In this document: positions 57,549-64,000 of the stretch, piece after piece
How the letters are laid out: each line of letters starts with the position of its first letter
Position numbering within the stretch: the first letter of the stretch is position 1
Origin: Vicia villosa
Lineage: Eukaryota > Streptophyta > Magnoliopsida > Fabales > Fabaceae
NCBI RefSeq assembly: GCF_029867415.1
Contig: NC_081185.1
Span: forward strand, 83,578,679 to 83,642,678
Direction of reading: 5' to 3'
DNA length: 64,000 nt
Made by a program: the position numbers and the translations under genes
The notes under the pieces: generated by a model
Told to the model about the DNA's origin: nothing
What the model saw: only the letters and a program-made list of their open reading frames with translations
Databases searched by the model: none

Positions 57549-60500
57549 ATTCACATTCACTCTGGATCCTGTTGATAACGATTCTGCTATTGCCAGTCAT
57601 GACTTCGAAAATCCGATTTACCAAACTGAGGACGAAAGTGAGGAAGATTGTGAAGTACCAAGAGAACTTGCAAGGCTGTTAGAACAAGAAGAAAAGACTA
57701 TACAGCCGCATGAAGAACCAATTGAGGTTATCAACTTGGGCAGTGACGAAGAAAAGAAAGAAGTCAAGATAGGGGCTGATCTAGAAGACAGTGTCAAGCA
57801 AAGACTGATTCAAATGTTACAAGACTACATTGAGATATTCGCCTGGTCCTATGAAGATATGCCTGGCCTTGACACGGACATTGTGGTTCATCGCCTGCCA
57901 ATCAAAGAAGATAGCACTCCAGTTAAGCAGAAACTGCGGAGGAGTAGGCTCGATATGTCAAAGAAGATCAAAGACGAGGTTGAAAAGCAATTCAATGCTA
58001 GCTTTCTGAAAGTTGTGAGTTATCCTCCTTGGATAGCTAACATCGTGCCTGTGCCTAAAAAAGACGGGAAAGTCAGAATGTGTGTAGACTACAGAGATCT
58101 GAATCGGGCAAGCCCCAAAGACGATTTCCCTTTACCTCACATCGATGTACTAGTTGACAATACTGCACAATGCAAGGTATTCTCCTTTATGGATGGATTC
58201 TCAGGGTACAATCAAATCAAGATGGCGCCCGAAGACATGGAAAAAACAACCTTCACAACACCTTGGGGAACCTTTTGTTACAAAGTAATGCCCTTTGGTT
58301 TAAAGAATGCAGGAGCAACATATCAGCGCGCAATGGTGGCGCTGTTCCATGATATGATTCATCAGTTGATAGAGGTTTATATCGATGATATGATTGCGAA
58401 GTCCAACACCGAAGAAGAACATCTGGTTCATCTGCACAAGCTGTTTGACAGACTCAAGAAATACAGGCTGCGACTGAATCCGAACAAGTGTACCTTTGGA
58501 GTAAGATCCGGTAAACTCTTAGGTTTCATAGTCAGCAGCAAAGGTATTGAAGTTGATCCTGCCAAGGTCAAAGCCATTCAAGAAATGCCTATACCCCGTA
58601 CCGAGAAACAAGTCAGAGGATTCTTGGGACGTTTGAATTACATAGCCAGATTTATTGCCCATATGACTACTACTTGTGTGCCGATCTTCAAACTGTTGAA
58701 GAAAGATCAAGTGGAAAGATGGAATGACAAATGCCAGTTAGCCTTTGATAAGATCAAAGAATATCTTCAAAAACCGCCAATCTTGTTACCACCAGTGGAA
58801 GGAAGACCTCTGATAATGTACCTAACTGTGTTAGAAGATTCAATGGGGTGTGTACTGGGGCAACATGACGAGTCCGGCCGAAAGGAGCATGCAATCTACT
58901 ATCTTAGCAAAAAGTTTACTGATTGTGAAATAAGATACTCACTGCTCGAGAAAACTTGATGTGCCTTAGCATGGGCGGCTCGCCGACTAAGACAGTATAT
59001 GCTAAACCATACCACTTTCCTAATCTCCAAAATGGATCCTATCAAGTATGTGTTCGAAAAACCTGCTCTCTCTGGAAGAATAGCAAGATGGCAAATGAAC
59101 TTAACAGAGTATGACATCCAGTACACTTCACAAAAAGAAATCAAAGGGAGTGTGGTAGCTGATCATCTGGCTCATCAAGCAGTGGACGATTATCAAGCAT
59201 TGAACTTTGACTTCCCAGATGAAGATATTATGCTAGTTGCTGACTACGAACAACCAGGACCGGAAGAAGGACCCAAGCCAGGATCCCGATGGACTATGGT
59301 TTTTGATGGAGCTTCTAATGCACTCGGCAATGGCATCGGAGCTGTGATCATTTCCCCTGCAGGAGGTTATACACCATTCACTGCCAGGTTATGCTTCAAC
59401 TGCACTAACAATATAGCCGAGTATGAAGCATGTATTCTAGGTCTCAAAGCTGTAATCGATTTAAGAATCAAGTTCCTGGAGGTCTACGGAGACTCGGCCC
59501 TTGTGATTTATCAGGTCAAAGAAGAATGGGACACGAAGCACCCAAATCTAATTCCTTACAAAGAATATGTGCTAAGTTTGATTCCTTACTTGGAAGAAAT
59601 CACTTTTGAACACATCCCGCGCGAAGAAAATCAACTAGCTGATGCTCTAGCTACCATGTCATCCATGTTTAAAGTCAGGTGGGACAATGAGGCGCCGATG
59701 ATCACCATTTACAGACATGATGAACCAGCCTATTGCAATGAGATCGATGCCGAAGGAACGGAAGAAAAACCATGGTTCCATGAAGTAAAAAGAGATCTCG
59801 AAGCTCAGGAATACCCTGAAGGGGCATCCATTAACGATAGAAAGTTTCTAAGAAGATTTGCTGCCAAATTCTTTCTAAGTAATGGAACCCTATACAAACA
59901 CAACCATGACTCGACTTTACTTCGTTGTGTAAACAAGAAGGAAGCAGAACAGATTATGGAAGACATACACGATGGTGCCTTTGGTACTCATTCAAGTGGA
60001 CATACAATGGCTAAAAAGATCTTAAGAGCGGGTTATTACTGGTATACCATGGAGACAGACTGCCATCATCACTCCAGGACCTGTCACAAATGCCAGATAT
60101 ATGCCGACAAAGTGCATGTACCTCCGGTCCCGTTAAACGTCCTGACGGCTCCTTGGCCTTTTTCAATGTGGTGTATTGATATGATCGGAGAAATCAAGCC
60201 TACTGCCTCCAACGGACATCGTTTTATCCTAGTCGCTATTGACTACTTCACAAAATGGGTAGAAGCAGCTTCATTTGCTTCTGTCACAAAAAATGTTGTG
60301 GCCCGATTTATCAAGCATAATCTCATTTGTCGGTATGGCATCCCTGAAAGGATCATCACAGACAATGGCACAAATTTAAACAACAGAATGATTACTGAAC
60401 TCTGCACACAATTCCAGATCAAACATCATAATTCCTCTCCATATCGACCAAAGATGAATGGCGCAGTGGAAGCTGCCAACAAGAACATCAAGAAAATCAT

Positions 60501-61020
60501 ACAGAAGATGACAGTAACCTACAAAGACTGGCATGAGATGTTACCTTTTGCCCTTCATGGTTATCGCACATCAGCACGTACTTCAACAGGGGCAACTCCA
60601 TTCTCCTTAGTCTATGGTATGGAGGCAGTTCTTCCAATTGAAACTCAGATTCCTTTCCTAAGGATTATGAAAGAAGCTGATCTAGACGAAGACGATTGGA
60701 CTCAGACTCGGTTGGACCAGATAAACTTGATTGATGAGAAGAGGCTCGCAGCTATTTGTCATGGTCAGTTGTACCAAAAGCGTATGATCAAAGCCTTCAA
60801 CAAGAAAGTCAAAAGTCAAGCATACCAAACCGGTGGTTTGGTTGTTAAACGCATCATCCTACCACAAGGTGACCCCAAGGGCAAGTGGACTCCCACTTAT
60901 GAGGGACCGTTTGTAATCAAGAAAGTATTCTCCGGCGGTGCCATGTTGCTTACCACTATGGATGGCGAGGATTTCCCACACCCTGTAAATGCGGACATAG
61001 TCAAAAAGTACTTCGCTTAA
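57549..61020 (+). pseudogene. Ogre pol exon 2: RT, RNase H, aRNH, integrase; one in-frame stop
   Basis: The frame is open from 57550 to 61020 except for TGA at 58957-58959. RT spans about 57950-58500 (VPKKDGKVRMCVDYRDLNRA; SFMDGFSGYNQIKMA; active site YIDD at 58378-58389). The gypsy RNase H follows (about 58740-59150), including the stop. Then comes a second, archaeal-type RNase H at 59285-59665 (WTMVFDGASNALGNGIGAVI; NNIAEYEACILGLKA; IPREENQLADALA), a mark of the Tat lineage. Integrase has its His/Cys zinc part (CHHHSRTCHKCQ, about 60060) and core (MWCIDMIGEI, TDNGTNLNN, NGAVEAANKNIKK), ending with a short Arg/Lys-rich tail and DADIVKKYFA-like end at 61020. One nonsense codon is the only lesion found here. 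Confidence 0.9.
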
Positions 61021-62554
61021 AGAAAAGCTCGCTAAGTTGAAAACCTGAAAGGGCAACTTAGGCAAAAATGAGCGTCTCGGTGGATTGAAAACCTGAAAAG
61101 GCGATCCAGGCAAAAATTAGAGACTAAATAAATATTATCCCGGTAGGCTGAAAACCTGAAAAGGCAGCCTAGGAAAAAGTTAGGGAATAAAGCGTACAAC
61201 TATGTTCCGTTCAGCTGCCTACTCACCTTCAAGGTTCAACACATCAAAGGTACCAATCAGTCCAATCACTTCCTTCCAACAAGTGAGGGATGAGATGCTC
61301 GAAGACAGATTGGCAATAGCAGAATTGAAACTTGACTGGATTATTTTCACATAGCTATAAATACTTTTCAAAGCCTTATGACAATTTCCTACTACTGGGA
61401 TTTTTGTCTCCTTGTACTAATCAGCCTATTATGGCTCTTTTTCAAAAAAAAATCAATGCAGCTCAGGCTCAAAAATTAACATTTTCACTTTTTCTGTTTT
61501 GAATACATAAACGTCCCAATGATAATTTTGAATGAACATGTGCATTTGAATATGATTGATGTTTACCAGAAAAACAGGAATAGCATTCAGGTAATGTCCC
61601 AATCATTCGGACATCATCCCGAAACCAGCATCAGAAGAAAAATCCCCAACAGAGATACATTTCTCAGCAAATTCCTCAATGAGATTTTTCTCTCCAACAA
61701 AGTGATTCGAGAAATCTTATTCCCCAGCAGGGCTGTTCCAGAATGCTATCCCCAGAAAGTGTGGTCTCCACACCAGGACTTGGTCAAATAGTGCATCAGA
61801 GGATTATGCATCTTCCTCATTCCCACTTTAAAGGGCATCAAAGTCAGAACTTTCAAATTACCTTCCATCCCCGAGCGGTAGTCAAAGATCCTTCAATAGA
61901 GCACCCTGGTTCTCAAAGAAGGCCCCCAGCCGAGTATACTCAAACAAGACGACAAAAAATCTAAGGCTGATACCATCAAAGATCTAAAGCTGATACCTCA
62001 GACAGTTCCTTAATGATCTACCATCAAAGATCTAAGGTTGATACCTCAGACGGTTCCACAACGATCTACCATCAAAGATCTAAAGTCGATACCTCAGACG
62101 GTTCCAGAACGATCTACCATCAAAGATCTAAAGCTGATACCTCAGACGGTTCCAGAACGATCTACCATCAAAGATCTAAAGCTGATACCTCAGACGGTTC
62201 CTCATAGATCAACTTTCAAAATCTAAAGCGGAAAAACTTTGGACAGTTCCGTAACGATCAGCCTCCAAGACTTAAAATGGTAACCTCGGACGGTTCCGAA
62301 ATAGTCAATGCAGAGGTTTTCAAATCCTTCATCAAGATATAATCAATGGATTCATTCTGATGAACAAACCATCCACACATTTTCCAGGTGGCATCTGAAA
62401 GCCCATCTCAGGTGATGTTTCGATCTTCCAACAACATTTCTCAGACAACATTCAAAGACAAATTCCAGCATCACTTCCGGTCGAGGTAAGTGCAAATTTT
62501 CAGGGCATTTAAAATATTCAATCATCTTCTACCTTCAGATTTCAAACAATCTCT
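61021..62554 (+). other. Ogre 3' untranslated region
   Basis: No gene. Three copies of a unit with TTGAAAACCTGAAAAGGC and GGCAAAAAT lie at 61036, 61082 and 61149. CCCCAGCAG and CCCCAACAG motifs recur at 61640-61760. A 48-bp array lies at 61973-62215. These repeats resemble the leader and 3' arrays of other Ogre-like elements. Confidence 0.7.
61973..62215. repeat. 48-bp tandem array in the Ogre 3' UTR
   Basis: CCATCAAAGATCTAA starts at 61973, 62021, 62069, 62117 and 62165, an exact 48-bp period, with GATACCTCAGACGGTTCC in each. Because 48 is a multiple of three it gives a periodic 16-residue frame that is not considered real. Two worn units follow to about 62300. Confidence 0.95.
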
Positions 62555-62584
62555 TCAGGTTTAAGAAGATTGAATAGGGGCAAC
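62555..62584 (+). other. Polypurine tract of the outer Ogre
   Basis: AAGAAGATTGAATAGGGGCA directly precedes AC and the 3' LTR start TGTTATACCCC. The nested element has the same tract with two base changes. Confidence 0.8.
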
Positions 62585-64000
62585 TGTTATACCCCAAAAT
62601 TTGCCCGCATCTTTTTTCTAGAAAACTTCCATCTAAAAATTAAGAGCTTCATATAATCTTGCATTTTTATTCCATAAATATCCTGATTTATGAATACTTG
62701 GTTTTTAGAATTTTTCTTATACGGTATTTTGGCTCGCTGTTGAATTTATTCTTACACAAACGCCAAGTACTGTTTATTACTTCACACACGCTATTTATTT
62801 GAGATTTATTTACAGATAAATAGTACTGACGCAATTGGTACAGAATTAAATCTTTTGCAGGTGCAGAGTTTGGGGACTCAGACTGTACTGGTAACAAGTA
62901 AATTATTATTAACTTTTGTTTCCAACTAATTTATGTACTATATTCTATTATTTTCAAAAAATCTTTTCCTTTCTTTTCAAATCTCTTTCTTTCAAAATCA
63001 AATCCTAACTTTATTCTATATATCTCTTCTTTCAAATCCTACTACCACTCAAATTTTCCTTTTTTGTACGGAATCACTTCATTCCCCAACGTCTCTATCC
63101 TTCTTTTCACTCTATAAATACCTCTCATTTTTTTCATAAATTCTCACATCAAATTCTAACTCATCTCTCAAATTTCTGCTTCATATTCATTCTCTCTTCT
63201 TCCCCGGCAAAAATGGCGAAGCGGATGGAAACGTGTTTTCTTATGGTCATCACCGTCGTGGTGGTAATAATGTCATTCTTCTGTCTGCATAGTCCTGAAA
63301 AATGTGGACCTGGGTTGTTTACACTCCCAATCATTTATATGTTATTATTTGTAGCATGGGTTATTAATCGTCATTCTTAAAGTTTGTCGTATCTTTTATT
63401 TTTTAATGTACCGTTTATCTGTCGTACTGTTCATTAAATTATGTAATATTCGTACTGTCAGTATTAAATGTCGTACTATTTGTCGTACTGTTGTTTAATT
63501 ATTAAGATAATATTTTGTGTGTTTTCTGCCAGTTAAATATTTATTTTTTCTGTGCATTAAATGTTTTTCAGGGTTATAATCGGTAATTTTGCTCGCATAC
63601 AGTATATATTATTTATTTATTATGTCTGTGTTTTTCTAACAACTAATGTAAATAAATTTCCAACATTAACACAATCAAAAAAACAAAAAGAAAAATTCAC
63701 TTTAACTGCTACATTAATACCTGAACAGTCAGTTGACAGTCAGACCCGCTGACAGTGCAATTCTCCGTGTTTTGTACCATCAATAAAATCAATCTTTTGC
63801 ATTTCAAAATTCCAAGATTTTTGTTTTAGAAGTCTTCTGAATATCACATGATTAGCAGAGACTCAGCACTGCATAAAAATCAGGAACGCTTAACTGTCTC
63901 CTACGCGAACAGTCCCTAACTAGGGTTTTTGTTTTTTTCAGGAGAACAAGTTTTTGAGACCTCAAATGGATTTCATGGACCTCCATATATCTCAAAGTAC
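62585..64000 (+). repeat. Outer Ogre 3' LTR, start; continues past the window
   Basis: 1416 bp visible. It matches 38639-39935 as far as 63893 and then continues with sequence absent from the 5' LTR (TGTCTCCTACGCGAACAGTC and a TTTTTTTCAG acceptor-like tract at 63932-63942). It holds the second copies of the TATA box (63113) and the microprotein ORF (63213-63380). Confidence 0.9.
63213..63380 (+). CDS. LTR-embedded microprotein ORF, second copy
   Basis: Open frame of 55 codons matching 39267-39434, with Met at residue 11 in place of Thr and three silent third-base changes. In the 3' LTR this copy would only be transcribed if that LTR acts as a promoter for flanking DNA. The same caution about chance applies. 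Confidence 0.4.
   Translation: MAKRMETCFLMVITVVVVIMSFFCLHSPEKCGPGLFTLPIIYMLLFVAWVINRHS

Larger units (their letters stand above)
38639..64000 (+). mobile_element. Ogre-like Ty3-gypsy (Tat lineage) element, right end beyond the window
   Basis: The 5' LTR starts TGTTATACCCC at 38639 and the 3' LTR starts with the same sequence at 62585, preceded by a purine-rich tract (GATTGAATAGGGGCAAC). Between them lie ORF1, gag, protease, a spliced intron, RT, RNase H, archaeal-type RNase H and integrase, in Ogre order. A 12.1-kb element sits inside gag-pro (43183-55306). ORF1 and pol each have one in-frame stop, and gag and gag-pro have one frameshift each. The primer-binding site is missing. The shared LTR parts differ at about two dozen positions in 1.3 kb. 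Confidence 0.92.

Noticed and set aside
62013..62226. Periodic 16-residue frames in the Ogre 3' UTR
   Set aside because: A direct consequence of the 48-bp array. Two phases are open at once, as expected from a repeat.

Overview
This is nuclear DNA from a flowering plant, most likely a legume of the inverted-repeat-lacking clade with a large genome (pea, vetch, lentil, clover or medic type). That placement is an inference. It rests on an Ogre/Tat-type Ty3-gypsy element (extra ORF upstream of gag, intron before reverse transcriptase, two RNase H modules), the low gene density and the MITE families seen. Only one host gene is recognisable: a two-exon Dof zinc-finger transcription factor at 22908-24087 on the + strand. 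Nearly everything else is nested transposable elements.

Layout. 1-12710: a minus-strand L1-type LINE is split by a TIR element with a 12-bp target duplication, which is itself split by a minus-strand Ty1-copia element (1155-11290). That copia element has lost its reverse transcriptase but keeps a long env-position ORF. 12797-18600: TA repeat, then a badly decayed plus-strand copia element with an env-like ORF. 18669-18858: hairpin MITE. 18960-21311: non-autonomous CACTA element with perfect ACA target duplications. 21315-25950: the Dof gene and its flanks, then a long TA microsatellite. 25951-26097: a 5'-truncated LINE. 26322-34480: a long Ogre/Tat-type LTR interrupted by a complete Tnt1-like copia (26395-31260) and a Harbinger-type MITE (33586-34158). 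34696-36043: a second CACTA-type element with another MITE inside it. 37490-37833: C-terminal fragment of a hAT transposase.

38639-64000: one Ogre-like element on the + strand, running off the right edge. It carries 5' LTR, ORF1, gag, protease, a 266-bp intron that restores the pol frame when removed, RT, RNase H, archaeal-type RNase H, integrase, 3' UTR repeats, polypurine tract and the start of the 3' LTR. Its gag-pro region is interrupted by a 12.1-kb minus-strand element (43183-55306) with TACCT target duplications and almost identical 3.48-kb LTRs. That element keeps only scraps of an Ogre-like gag, so it looks like a very recent insertion of a non-autonomous Ogre derivative.

The least expected observation is a 55-codon ORF inside the outer Ogre LTR, just downstream of a TATA box. 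It encodes a putative two-helix membrane microprotein. Three of the four differences between the two LTR copies within it are synonymous. This is suggestive only. No bacterial-type systems, CRISPR arrays, rRNA genes or intact tRNA genes were seen.
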